Below are positions 56,586-64,000 of a stretch of 64,000 nt of DNA, piece by piece. Position 1 is the first letter of the stretch, and each line of letters opens with the position of its first letter. The stretch comes from Methylobacterium terrae (lineage in GTDB: Bacteria > Pseudomonadota > Alphaproteobacteria > Rhizobiales > Beijerinckiaceae), in NCBI RefSeq assembly GCF_003173755.1, contig NZ_CP029553.1, positions 5,026,001-5,090,000 of the forward strand, in the 5' to 3' direction. The position numbers and the translations under genes were made by a program. The notes under the pieces were generated by a model. The model was not told the origin of the DNA. It saw only the letters and a list, made by a program, of their open reading frames with translations, and made no database searches.

Positions 56586-58598
56586 ATGCCGATCCTGACA
56601 TTTCCCGATGGCGCCACGCGGTCCTTCGACGGCGCCGTGACCGGCCGTGCGGTCGTCGAGGGCATCGCCAAGTCGCTCGCCAAGCGCACCGTGGCGATGG
56701 CTCTCGACGGGACCGTCCGCGACCTCGACGACACGATCGCGGCGGATGCCCGCATCGAGTTCCTCGACCGCACCGACCCGCGGGCACTGGAATTGATCCG
56801 GCACGATTGCGCCCACGTGCTCGCGGAAGCCGTGCAGTCGCTGTGGCCGGAGACGCAGGTCACGATCGGCCCGGTGATCGAGAACGGCTTCTACTACGAC
56901 TTCCACCGCGAGACCCCGTTCTCGCCGGAGGACTTTCCGGCGATCGAGGCGCGGATGCGCGAGATCATCGCCCGCGACGCCCCCTTCACCAAGGAGGTCT
57001 GGGCCCGCGACGACGTGCGCAACCTGTTCGTGGAGAAGGGCGAACACTTCAAGGTCGAGCTCGTCGACGCGATCCCGCCGGGCGAGGACCTGCGGATCTA
57101 CCGCCAGGGCGAGTGGTTCGACCTCTGCCGCGGCCCGCACATGACCTCGACAGCCAAGATCGGCAGCGCCTTCAAGCTGATGAAGGTGGCGGGCGCCTAC
57201 TGGCGCGGCGATTCGACGAAGCCGATGCTGAGCCGGATCTACGCCACCGCCTGGGCCAATCAGGCCGATCTCGACGCCTACCTGAACCGCCTGGCGGAGG
57301 CCGAGCGCCGCGACCACCGTAAGCTCGGCCGCGAGATGGACCTCTTCCACTTCCAGGAGGAGGGGCCGGGCGTGGTGTTCTGGCACCCGAAGGGCTGGAC
57401 GCTGTTCCAGTCCCTCATCGCCTACATGCGCCGGCGCCTCAAGGGCGATTACGCCGAGGTGAACGCGCCGCAGATCCTCGACAAGGCGCTGTGGGAGACC
57501 TCGGGCCACTGGGACTGGTACCGGGAGAACATGTTCGTCACGAAGACCGAGGACGAGCGCGTCTTCGCGATCAAGCCGATGAACTGCCCCGGCCACGTGC
57601 AGATCTTCAAGCACGGGCTCAAGTCCTACCGCGACCTGCCGCTGCGGCTCGCCGAGTTCGGCTCGGTCTCGCGCTACGAGCCGTCGGGCGCGCTGCACGG
57701 CCTGATGCGGGTGCGCGCCTTCACGCAGGACGACGCCCACGTCTTCTGCACGGAGGACCAGCTCGCGGCCGAGTGCCTGAAGATCAACGACCTGATCCTC
57801 AGCACTTACGCCGATTTCGGCTTCGACGAGATCGTGGTGAAGCTCTCGACGCGGCCGGAGAAGCGGGTCGGGTCCGACGCCCTGTGGGATCACGCCGAGG
57901 AGGTGATGACCCGGGTGCTCGCCCAGATCGAGGAGCAGTCGGGCGGGCGGATCAAGACGGCGATCAACCCCGGCGAGGGCGCCTTCTACGGGCCGAAGTT
58001 CGAGTACGTGCTGCGCGACGCGATCGGCCGCGACTGGCAATGCGGCACCACGCAGGTCGACTTCAACCTGCCGGAGCGGTTCGGCGCCTTCTTCGTCGAT
58101 GCCGACGGGCAGAAGAAGACCCCGGTCATGGTCCACCGGGCGATCTGCGGCTCGATGGAGCGCTTCACCGGCATCCTGATCGAGCATTTCGCCGGCCATT
58201 TCCCGCTCTGGCTGGCGCCCCTGCAGGTGGTCGTCGCGACGATCACCGGCGAGGCCGACCCCTACGCCCGCGAGGTACTGAAGGCGGCGGACGCGGCCGG
58301 CCTGCGGGCCGAGGCCGATCTTCGCAACGAGAAGATCAACTACAAGGTCCGCGAGCATTCCCACGCCAAGGTGCCGGTGATGCTGGTCGTCGGCCGCAAG
58401 GAGGGCGAGGAGCGCACCGTCTCGATCCGCCGCCTCGGCAGCCCGCAGAGCCGCACCCTGCCGCTCGACCAAGCCCTGGCCGAGCTGGTGGCCGAGGCGA
58501 CTTTTCCGGATCTGCGCCGGGCGGCAGCGGTGGCGGACAGCGTGCCGAGCGCGGGCGTGACGCTCGACGGGCAGCACGACGAAGCGCCGGTGCCGTAA
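56586..58598 (+). CDS. thrS: Threonyl-tRNA synthetase
   Basis: A 670-residue class II ThrRS. TGS domain (1-63, [12 protein letters not shown]), editing domain (about 65-230), catalytic core (about 240-535) with motif 1 region [25 protein letters not shown] (zinc/ATP Cys), motif 2 [26 protein letters not shown] and [11 protein letters not shown], and the anticodon domain to the end. It charges tRNAThr and edits Ser. ATG 56586 with GAGGAG upstream. Ends before a strong hairpin. Confidence 0.97.
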   Translation: MPILTFPDGATRSFDGAVTGRAVVEGIAKSLAKRTVAMALDGTVRDLDDTIAADARIEFLDRTDPRALELIRHDCAHVLAEAVQSLWPETQVTIGPVIENGFYYDFHRETPFSPEDFPAIEARMREIIARDAPFTKEVWARDDVRNLFVEKGEHFKVELVDAIPPGEDLRIYRQGEWFDLCRGPHMTSTAKIGSAFKLMKVAGAYWRGDSTKPMLSRIYATAWANQADLDAYLNRLAEAERRDHRKLGREMDLFHFQEEGPGVVFWHPKGWTLFQSLIAYMRRRLKGDYAEVNAPQILDKALWETSGHWDWYRENMFVTKTEDERVFAIKPMNCPGHVQIFKHGLKSYRDLPLRLAEFGSVSRYEPSGALHGLMRVRAFTQDDAHVFCTEDQLAAECLKINDLILSTYADFGFDEIVVKLSTRPEKRVGSDALWDHAEEVMTRVLAQIEEQSGGRIKTAINPGEGAFYGPKFEYVLRDAIGRDWQCGTTQVDFNLPERFGAFFVDADGQKKTPVMVHRAICGSMERFTGILIEHFAGHFPLWLAPLQVVVATITGEADPYAREVLKAADAAGLRAEADLRNEKINYKVREHSHAKVPVMLVVGRKEGEERTVSIRRLGSPQSRTLPLDQALAELVAEATFPDLRRAAAVADSVPSAGVTLDGQHDEAPVP

Positions 58599-58606
58599 GG
58601 CGCTGT

Positions 58607-58641
58607 GTGAACCCTCCCCCCCTCCGCGGGGGAGGGTTCAC
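58607..58641. terminator. Hairpin between convergent thrS and the emrB-like gene
   Basis: GTGAACCCTCCCCC (58607-58620), a 7-base loop, GGGGGAGGGTTCAC (58628-58641), a 14-bp perfect stem. There is no T-run. It could terminate either gene or be a REP-like copy of the C/G-run family. Confidence 0.6.
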
Positions 58642-58671
58642 GCGCGCGAGCCCTGCGTGACATCGACGTCC

Positions 58672-60231
58672 TCAATGCGCCTCGACCGGCCCCGCTACCC
58701 GCGGCGGCTTCTTCAGCACCGCCACCACGGCGAGGCTCAGCACGAGGCTCACTCCGACGAGCCAGAATCCGTCGGCATAGGCCATCACGTAGGCCTCGCG
58801 CCGGACCTGTTGCGCCAGCATCCCGACCGCCGCGGCCTTCGCGGCGATCGGATCGGCGATGTGGCCGTGCAGGCCCGCCGCCAGGGCGGAGAGTCGCGCC
58901 TGCGTCCGGGTCGCGTTGACGGTGATCGCCTCGGCGAGCACCGAGAAGTGCATGTGCTCGCGCCGGTCGATCATCGTCGACAGCATGGCGATGCCGATCG
59001 AGCCGCCGAGGTTGCGCATCATGTTCGACAGGGCCGAGGCATCCGCCGTGTCGCGGGGCGCCAGCCCCGCGGTCGAGAGCTGCGACAGCGGGATGGTGAA
59101 GAGCGGCTGGCCGATGGCGCGCATCAGCTGCGGCAGGATCAGCTGATCGGCGCCGACGTCGTGGGTGAGGCCGACATTGATCCAGCAGCTCGCGATGAAG
59201 AACAGCGTGCCGGTGATGACGAGGAGCCGCGCATCGACCGCCCGCATGATCAGCGGCATCATCGGAAACAGCACGAGCTGCGGCAGGCCCGACCACATCA
59301 CCACGTAGCCGATCTGCTGGGCGTTGTAGCCCTGGATCTGGGCGCAATAGACCGGGATGATGTAGATCGAGCCGAACGAGACGGCGCCGAGCACCGTCAT
59401 CAGCACGCAGGCGCCGCCGACCGAGCGGTTGGCGAGCACCCGCAGGTTGATGAAGGGCCGCTCCGCCGTCAGCTCGCGGATGATGAAGCCGGCGATGCCC
59501 AGCACCGCCAGCAGGCTCGCCTTCACGATGATCGGCGAGCCGAACCAGTCCTTGCGCTGGCCTTCCTCCAGCACGAAGGTCAGGGCCGGCAGGCCGGTCG
59601 CCATCAGGCCGATGCCGATCCAGTCGCCCTTGAGCAACTCGCCCCAGCGCGCCGGCACCGATTCGAAGGCGCCGAGCTGGATCGCGGCGGCGAGCGGGCC
59701 GAAGATCAGGTTCAGGTAGAAGATGTAGTGCCAGGACAGGTTGTCGGTGAGCCAGCCGCCGACCGCCGGTCCGATCGCCGGCGCGAAGGTGGCGGTGAGG
59801 CCGAACAGGGCGATGCCGACCGGCTGCTGGCTCTTCGGCAGGCGGGTGCGGACGATGACGATCGCCGTCGGGATCAGCACCCCGCCGGTGAAGCCCTGTC
59901 CGGCCCGGAACAGGATCATCTGGCTCAAGTTCGTCGAGAGCGCGCAGGCGAGCGAGAAGCCGGTGAACAGGATCGTGTTGACCGCGAGGTAGCGGCGAAG
60001 CCCGATCACCGAGGAGAGCCAGCCGGTGAGCGGGATCACGATGATCTCGGCCATCAGGTAGGCGGTCGAGATCCAGCTGCCCTCTTCCGTCGAGGCGCCG
60101 AGCGCGCCCTGGATGTCGGCGAGCGAGGCGTTGGTGATCTGGATGTCGAGGATCGCCGTGAAGGCGCCGAGGATCGCCCCGAACACCGCGAGCCAGTCGC
60201 GCCCGCTCGCCCTGACCTCAGCGGCGCTCAT
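58672..60231 (-). CDS. DHA2/EmrB-family drug efflux MFS transporter
   Basis: A 519-residue 14-helix major facilitator of the EmrB/QacA branch. DWLAVFGAILGAFTAILDIQITNASLADI, GWLSSVIGLRRYLA and LIFGPLAAAIQLGA are typical, with the loop motif A-like GRR sequence and the 14-TM spacing. It exports drugs or other toxic compounds in exchange for protons, with the HlyD partner reaching the outer membrane. ATG 60231 overlaps the stop of that partner by 4 bp (ATGA). It is the second gene of the operon. Confidence 0.93.
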   Translation of the reverse strand: MSAAEVRASGRDWLAVFGAILGAFTAILDIQITNASLADIQGALGASTEEGSWISTAYLMAEIIVIPLTGWLSSVIGLRRYLAVNTILFTGFSLACALSTNLSQMILFRAGQGFTGGVLIPTAIVIVRTRLPKSQQPVGIALFGLTATFAPAIGPAVGGWLTDNLSWHYIFYLNLIFGPLAAAIQLGAFESVPARWGELLKGDWIGIGLMATGLPALTFVLEEGQRKDWFGSPIIVKASLLAVLGIAGFIIRELTAERPFINLRVLANRSVGGACVLMTVLGAVSFGSIYIIPVYCAQIQGYNAQQIGYVVMWSGLPQLVLFPMMPLIMRAVDARLLVITGTLFFIASCWINVGLTHDVGADQLILPQLMRAIGQPLFTIPLSQLSTAGLAPRDTADASALSNMMRNLGGSIGIAMLSTMIDRREHMHFSVLAEAITVNATRTQARLSALAAGLHGHIADPIAAKAAAVGMLAQQVRREAYVMAYADGFWLVGVSLVLSLAVVAVLKKPPRVAGPVEAH

Positions 60232-61358
60232 CGCGGCAGCGCCTCGCTGACGAGAGCGGTACCCGGGAGGCGCTCGCCGGGCTCGATCGTGCCGTGGGTA
60301 TGGACGGTCGCCTCGACCGAGAGACCCGGGCGCAGGCGGGGAAGCAGGGGATCGTCGGCGTCGAGCGCGATCCGCACCGGCACGCGCTGCACCACCTTGG
60401 TGAAGTTGCCGGTGGCGTTCTCCGGCGGCAGCAGGGCGAATTGCGCGCCGGTGCCGGGGGAGAAGCTCTCGATCCGGCCGCCGAACTCGTGCTCGCCGAG
60501 GGCATCGACCGTGAAGGTGACGGGCTGGCCCTCGATCATGCGGCCGGTCTGGGTCTCCTTGAAGTTCGCCACGAGGTAGATGTCGCGGCCCATCGGCACG
60601 ACGGTGAGGAGCCCGGTCCCGGCCGACACGAACTGCCCGACCCGCAGGGAGCGGTCGCCGACCGTGCCGTCGATCGGGGCGGCGACGGTCGTGTAGCTGA
60701 GATTCAGCCGGGCCTGCTCGACCTTGGCCTGCGCGCCCTCCAGGGTGGCGCGGGCGCTCGCCTCCAGCGCGCGAAGGCTCTCGACCTGCTTCCTCGACGC
60801 CTCGAGCGAGGCCACCGCCTTGTCGCGCGCCGCCCGCTTCTGGCGCAGGTCCGCATCGGCCTGCTGCTGGCGCTGCACCGTGCCGGAGCCGGTCTGGAGC
60901 AGGTTGCGGTAGCGGTCGTACTCCTTGGTCGAGAAGTCGAGTCCGGCCTCGGTGTTCTCGATCTCGGCCTTCGCCGATTCGACCTGCGCCTTCGCCTGGG
61001 TGATCGCGGCGGCCGTGCCGAGGATCTGGGCCCGCGCCTTCTCGACCTCGGCCTCGGCCTGCTTGAGGGCCACCCGGTACTCGCGGTCGTCGAGGCGGGC
61101 GAGCACCGTGCCGGCCTTCACCGGCTGGTTGTCGCCGACCAGCACCCGCGCCACGTATCCGGCGATGCGGGGGGCGACCGTGACCTTGTCGGCCTGAAGG
61201 TAGGCATCCTCGGTCGTCTCGAGGAAGCGCCCGGTCGTCCACCAGTGCCAGCCCCAGGTGCCGCCGCCACCCACAGCCGCGAGCAGGACGAGGCCGAGGA
61301 TCAGCCGGCCCTTGCGCCGTTTGCGGGGCGCCGGGGAAGGAGAGGGGGATTGCTGCAT
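60228..61358 (-). CDS. HlyD/EmrA-family periplasmic adaptor
   Basis: A 376-residue membrane fusion protein. One N-terminal transmembrane helix (about 15-35) is followed by lipoyl/coiled-coil regions (VAPRIAGYVARVLVGDNQPVKAGTVLARLDD, then a long helical hairpin from ~90 to 210) and the beta-barrel domains (YTTVAAPIDGTVGDRSLRVGQFV). It bridges EmrB-type transporters to TolC. ATG 61358 is preferred; the longer frame is not family-like. Divergent from the tetR gene across 76 bp. Confidence 0.93.
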   Translation of the reverse strand: MQQSPSPSPAPRKRRKGRLILGLVLLAAVGGGGTWGWHWWTTGRFLETTEDAYLQADKVTVAPRIAGYVARVLVGDNQPVKAGTVLARLDDREYRVALKQAEAEVEKARAQILGTAAAITQAKAQVESAKAEIENTEAGLDFSTKEYDRYRNLLQTGSGTVQRQQQADADLRQKRAARDKAVASLEASRKQVESLRALEASARATLEGAQAKVEQARLNLSYTTVAAPIDGTVGDRSLRVGQFVSAGTGLLTVVPMGRDIYLVANFKETQTGRMIEGQPVTFTVDALGEHEFGGRIESFSPGTGAQFALLPPENATGNFTKVVQRVPVRIALDADDPLLPRLRPGLSVEATVHTHGTIEPGERLPGTALVSEALPR

Positions 61359-61377
61359 GGCGGCTGGCCGGTAACGA

Positions 61378-61394
61378 AACGATACGGTATCGTT
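61378..61394. promoter_or_regulatory. Candidate TetR operator
   Basis: AACGATACGGTATCGTT, 8-bp arms around a single central base, in the 76-bp gap between the efflux operon and tetR. It is likely bound by the TetR protein to control both directions. Confidence 0.7.
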
Positions 61395-61434
61395 GTGATA
61401 TTCCGGACGGTGGAGCCGGGCAAGGAGACGACCC

Positions 61435-62127
61435 ATGACCCAGGCGGTGCTCGCCGATGCGAGGGACGCGGGGCGGCGCAGCGGCGGGCGCCCGACCCGC
61501 GAGGAGGCGGCGAAGCGCGACGCGCGGCTCGTCGCGGTCGCGACGCAGCTGTTCATGGAGCACGGCTTCGACGCGACCTCGATCGACGCGGTCGCGCAGG
61601 CGGCGGGCGTGAGCAAGCCGACGCTCTATGCCCGCTACCGCGACAAGCGCGCCCTGTTCGCGGCGGTGCTGGAGGAGCGGATCCGCGAGTGGCTGGCGCC
61701 GCTCTCCGCGGCCGCGGAGGCGCAAGGCGCGCGAGGCGCGGCCCGGGAGGCCGGGGAGGTGCTGGAGGAGCTGAGCCGTACCCTGCTCGCCCGCGCCCAG
61801 GCGCCGGGCGCGGCGGCGCTCAACCGCTGCATCGTCGCGCAGGCGCTGCACTTTCCCGAGCTCGCGCGGCTGGCCTACGAGGAGGGATGGCTGCGCGGCG
61901 TGCGGGCGGTGGCCCGCCTCCTGGAGGTGCTGGCCGCGCAGGGCCAGATCGCGGTCGAGGATCCGGAGGTCGCCGCCGACCTCTTCCTCAACCTCGTCCT
62001 CGGCAAGGCCTCGCGGCAGGCGCTCTACGGCATCCCGGCCGATCCGGAGGCGCAGGAGACGCGCCGCCGGGCCGCGGTGGCGCTGTTCCTCGCCGGCACC
62101 CGGCCCGGCCCGGGCCCTACTGGGTGA
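61435..62127 (+). CDS. TetR-family regulator of the efflux operon
   Basis: A 230-residue TetR/AcrR-type repressor. The N-terminal HTH (about 24-72) has FMEHGFDATSIDAVAQAAGVSKPTLYARY with a classic helix-turn-helix, followed by an all-helical ligand domain (about 90-220) with a Cys in ALNRCIVAQALHFPELA. It probably binds an efflux substrate and releases the operator at 61378. ATG 61435 has AAGGAG upstream. Overlaps the convergent tadG-like gene by 11 bp at its end. Confidence 0.93.
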   Translation: MTQAVLADARDAGRRSGGRPTREEAAKRDARLVAVATQLFMEHGFDATSIDAVAQAAGVSKPTLYARYRDKRALFAAVLEERIREWLAPLSAAAEAQGARGAAREAGEVLEELSRTLLARAQAPGAAALNRCIVAQALHFPELARLAYEEGWLRGVRAVARLLEVLAAQGQIAVEDPEVAADLFLNLVLGKASRQALYGIPADPEAQETRRRAAVALFLAGTRPGPGPTG

Positions 62128-63553
62128 GGCGGGCGACCTTGAGCGCCTGGTCGAACATCGCCTTCAAGGCGGCGGTGATGTCGTCCGGTGTGTTGGCGGT
62201 CTTGAAGTAGCCCGGCGAGGCGCAGGCCTGGAGCGGCGTCGCCAGGGTCGGGCTGAAGCCGTTGACCCGGTTGTTCTCCCAGGCGATGCCGCCGCCCTTA
62301 TCGACGAAGCTGATCTGGTTGTAGGGGATGTAGAGGATCGAGATCGTCGCGCCGGCCGCCTTCAGGGCGTCGCAGTTCTTGGAATCGATCTGCGAGGGCT
62401 GCGAGCCGTCCCACCAGGCATCGGCGTAGCCCGCGAACTTCGACGGATTGCCCGGATAGGCGTACTTGCCGTTGCTCGACGTGAAGAAGTGTTGCCCGTT
62501 CTGCATCCCGTCGGTGACGAGGAAGACGAACGGCTTGCGGCTGGCGCTGGTTGAGCCGTCGCCGAACCCGCCCTGGCCGACGATCGTCTTCATCTGCGGG
62601 AAGGAGGTCTCGAAATGGGTGCCGCCGGAGCCGATGCCGGTGGTCGGGTCCTTGGGGGCGTTGAGCTGCGTCGCCCCGGTATCGAGGAGGTTGGTGAAGG
62701 CGAGCGGCCAGGTCTGCGAGCACTGGGCCGAGGTCTTGAGCGAGGTCACGTCGCTGGTGAGGGCGGCGAGCGTCGCGAGCTGGTTGATGAACGGGAAGAT
62801 CCCGATCCGGTACTGGTTCGGCACGGTCGGGTAGGAGGCCCGCTGGAGCAGCGCGCAGACCGCGTTGTTCACCGCGTCCGACCGCAGCTGGATCTTGCCG
62901 GCGGCCAGGCCCCAGCCCTTGTAGCCGGGGAAGTGGCAGGCGAACTGGCAGCCCTGCTGATAGTCCGACCACATGTCGTTGTTGTCCTTGGCGAGCTGGG
63001 TCATGCCCGCCGCCGTCGTCGGCAGGCCCATCGAGCCCGACACGTCGACCATCAGGTAGAAGTCGAGGTAGGTCGGCAGGTCGACCGAGGCGGTGATCGT
63101 GTTGCCCACCGTCGAGGTCGGCACCATGAAGAGCTTCGAGAAGCTGTTCTGGATCGTCGCCGTGTAGCTCACCGAGGAGTTGATCGTCTGGCCCGAGGCG
63201 GTGACCTGCGGCGGCTGGAGCGTCACGCTCGACATCGGCACGCTGCCGGCATTGACGTTGAAGGTGTTGATCGCCTGGGTCTTGCCCGCCGCGAGCGCCG
63301 AGGCCAGCACGCCGTTCTGGGCGGAGTTGGCGGCGATGTAGGCCTTGGCGGTGACGACCGCGGCGATCGCCGCCGCGTCCGCCGCCCGGTCGAGCCGGGA
63401 CCGGTTCGTGACCGCCACGCCGTAATCGACGCCGAGCCCGATCAGGCCGACCATCGGGATCAGGCTGAGCCCGAACAGCATGTTGATCCCGCCGCCGCGG
63501 GCGCGAAGGAAGGACGCCGCTCCTGCGGCGAGCCGGGATGCGCGGGTCAGCAT
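62117..63553 (-). CDS. TadG-type pilus assembly protein with VWA domain
   Basis: A 478-residue TadG-family protein. An N-terminal transmembrane segment (GGGINMLFGLSLIPMVGLIGLGVDYGVAV) acts as the Tad pseudopilin-like anchor, and a VWA domain follows with the MIDAS motif DVSGSMG. The rest is periplasmic and contains several Cys (GCQFACHFPG, SKNCDAL). It takes part in Tad/Flp pilus assembly or adhesion. It starts at ATG 63553, overlapping the upstream TadE-like stop by 7 bp, so the two are co-transcribed. Confidence 0.9.
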   Translation of the reverse strand: MLTRASRLAAGAASFLRARGGGINMLFGLSLIPMVGLIGLGVDYGVAVTNRSRLDRAADAAAIAAVVTAKAYIAANSAQNGVLASALAAGKTQAINTFNVNAGSVPMSSVTLQPPQVTASGQTINSSVSYTATIQNSFSKLFMVPTSTVGNTITASVDLPTYLDFYLMVDVSGSMGLPTTAAGMTQLAKDNNDMWSDYQQGCQFACHFPGYKGWGLAAGKIQLRSDAVNNAVCALLQRASYPTVPNQYRIGIFPFINQLATLAALTSDVTSLKTSAQCSQTWPLAFTNLLDTGATQLNAPKDPTTGIGSGGTHFETSFPQMKTIVGQGGFGDGSTSASRKPFVFLVTDGMQNGQHFFTSSNGKYAYPGNPSKFAGYADAWWDGSQPSQIDSKNCDALKAAGATISILYIPYNQISFVDKGGGIAWENNRVNGFSPTLATPLQACASPGYFKTANTPDDITAALKAMFDQALKVARLTQ

Positions 63554-64000
63554 TTCGAGGCGATTCCGTCGTTGTTCGTGATGTCGTAGTCGACGAGCGT
63601 GGCGTAGCGCGGCTGGACGTAGGCCGAGCGCGAGATCGTCAGGGAGGGCAGGTAGCGGGCGCCGAAGGTCGGCGTGAAGGCGAACACGACGTCGATCACC
63701 ACCACCCCGGCGGGGCCGAAGATCGAGCGCGGCAGGGCCGTCCGGCTCGGGGGGGCGGTGTTGGCCGCCGCGATCTGCGGCGTGCCGCAGGGCCGGTAGG
63801 CCGCGCCGCTCGCCGGCTGCTGCGTGCCGGTGCTGGTCCAGACCACGTCGGCGCGGTAGCAGGCGCTCAGGTCGGTGCTGTCGGAGCAGTTCGTCGCGGT
63901 CTGGGTGAACTGGATGCTGGCATAGTTGATCGTGATGACCTGCGACCAGGCGGTGTTCCGCCGCTTGCCCTCGACCATCAGGTAGGGGAACAGGACCAGG
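63547..64000 (-). CDS. TadE-like pilus assembly protein, truncated at the window end
   Basis: The frame is open to the last base and continues beyond the window. About 150 residues are visible; the part nearest the N-terminus reads LVLFPYLMVEGKRRNTAWSQ, and the rest is a periplasmic domain with Cys residues (NCSDSTDLSACY) and a strand-rich region (GVVVIDVVFAFTPTFG, SLTISRSAYVQPRYATL). It fits a TadE/TadG-family minor pseudopilin upstream of the tadG-like gene. The true start and signal anchor are not visible. Confidence 0.75.
   Translation of the reverse strand, partial: LVLFPYLMVEGKRRNTAWSQVITINYASIQFTQTATNCSDSTDLSACYRADVVWTSTGTQQPASGAAYRPCGTPQIAAANTAPPSRTALPRSIFGPAGVVVIDVVFAFTPTFGARYLPSLTISRSAYVQPRYATLVDYDITNNDGIASKC

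Overview
The window is a stretch of very GC-rich (about 70% by eye) bacterial chromosome. Codons strongly prefer G/C at the third position. The gene set points to an alphaproteobacterium of the order Hyphomicrobiales, most likely Methylobacterium or a close relative: Ros/MucR-type regulators, a CtrA-like site at minC, hrcA beside rph-rdgB, ohr/ohrR, folE-hisI next to an IscU-like gene and yidD, and Tad-type pilus genes. This placement is inferred from gene content; no 16S or other marker was available to confirm it. No rRNA, tRNA, CRISPR array, integrase, transposase or phage module was recognised.

Layout. 1-7.8 kb: the end of a beta-helix protein, two surface-polysaccharide glycosyltransferases, a Gfo/Idh/MocA oxidoreductase, small membrane proteins and a class III nucleotidyl cyclase with TPR-like repeats. 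8.2-11.7 kb: a chemoreceptor, a haloacetate-dehalogenase-like hydrolase and a hypothetical with a tandem-repeat tail. 11.7-18 kb (minus strand): minCDE, a DUF533/TerB-like protein, a SF2 helicase and hrcA. 18-25.4 kb: a histidine-rich secreted protein followed by a MITE-like palindromic element, rph-rdgB, divergent ohr/ohrR, an aldo/keto reductase and the metNIQ methionine importer. 25.5-31.3 kb: small secreted or membrane proteins, a Kef/YbaL antiporter, a DUF2147 protein, a first MucR-like regulator and a DUF6481 protein. 31.5-37.6 kb: an HD-GYP response regulator paired with a hybrid histidine kinase, a CDF transporter and a second MucR-like gene. 37.8-41.7 kb: rimM, rpsP, ffh and two small proteins. 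41.7-45.6 kb: one very large two-domain glycosyltransferase under an AT-rich upstream region. 45.9-50.9 kb: aroC, an HTH-RibB-RibX fusion, a histone-deacetylase-like hydrolase, an L,D-transpeptidase and a hypothetical. 51-58.6 kb: a hypothetical, pccA, a GGCT-like protein, hisI-folE, an IscU-like protein with yidD, and thrS. 58.7-64 kb: an EmrB/EmrA efflux operon divergent from its TetR regulator, then TadG and a partial TadE-like gene.

How the genes work together. Most of the window is housekeeping: division-site placement (Min), tRNA and ribosome maturation (Rph, RimM, S16, ThrRS), SRP targeting and membrane insertion (Ffh, YidD), heat-shock control (HrcA), and shikimate, riboflavin, folate and histidine steps. 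Clear regulatory units are ohr/ohrR, emrAB/tetR, the HD-GYP/kinase pair and metNIQ, each with a visible candidate operator or coupled genes.

The most unusual item is the riboflavin gene at 47.1-48.4 kb. A YdaS/Cro-like helix-turn-helix is fused in frame to DHBP synthase and to a cyclohydrolase-II-like domain lacking its zinc-site motif. A perfect 17-bp palindrome overlaps its predicted promoter, and a second start with a good ribosome-binding site would make the enzyme without the HTH. Other points to follow are two MucR paralogues lacking zinc ligands, a CtrA-type site at minC, a 14-codon ORF overlapping metN, and a dehalogenase-like enzyme with one halide-pocket residue replaced.
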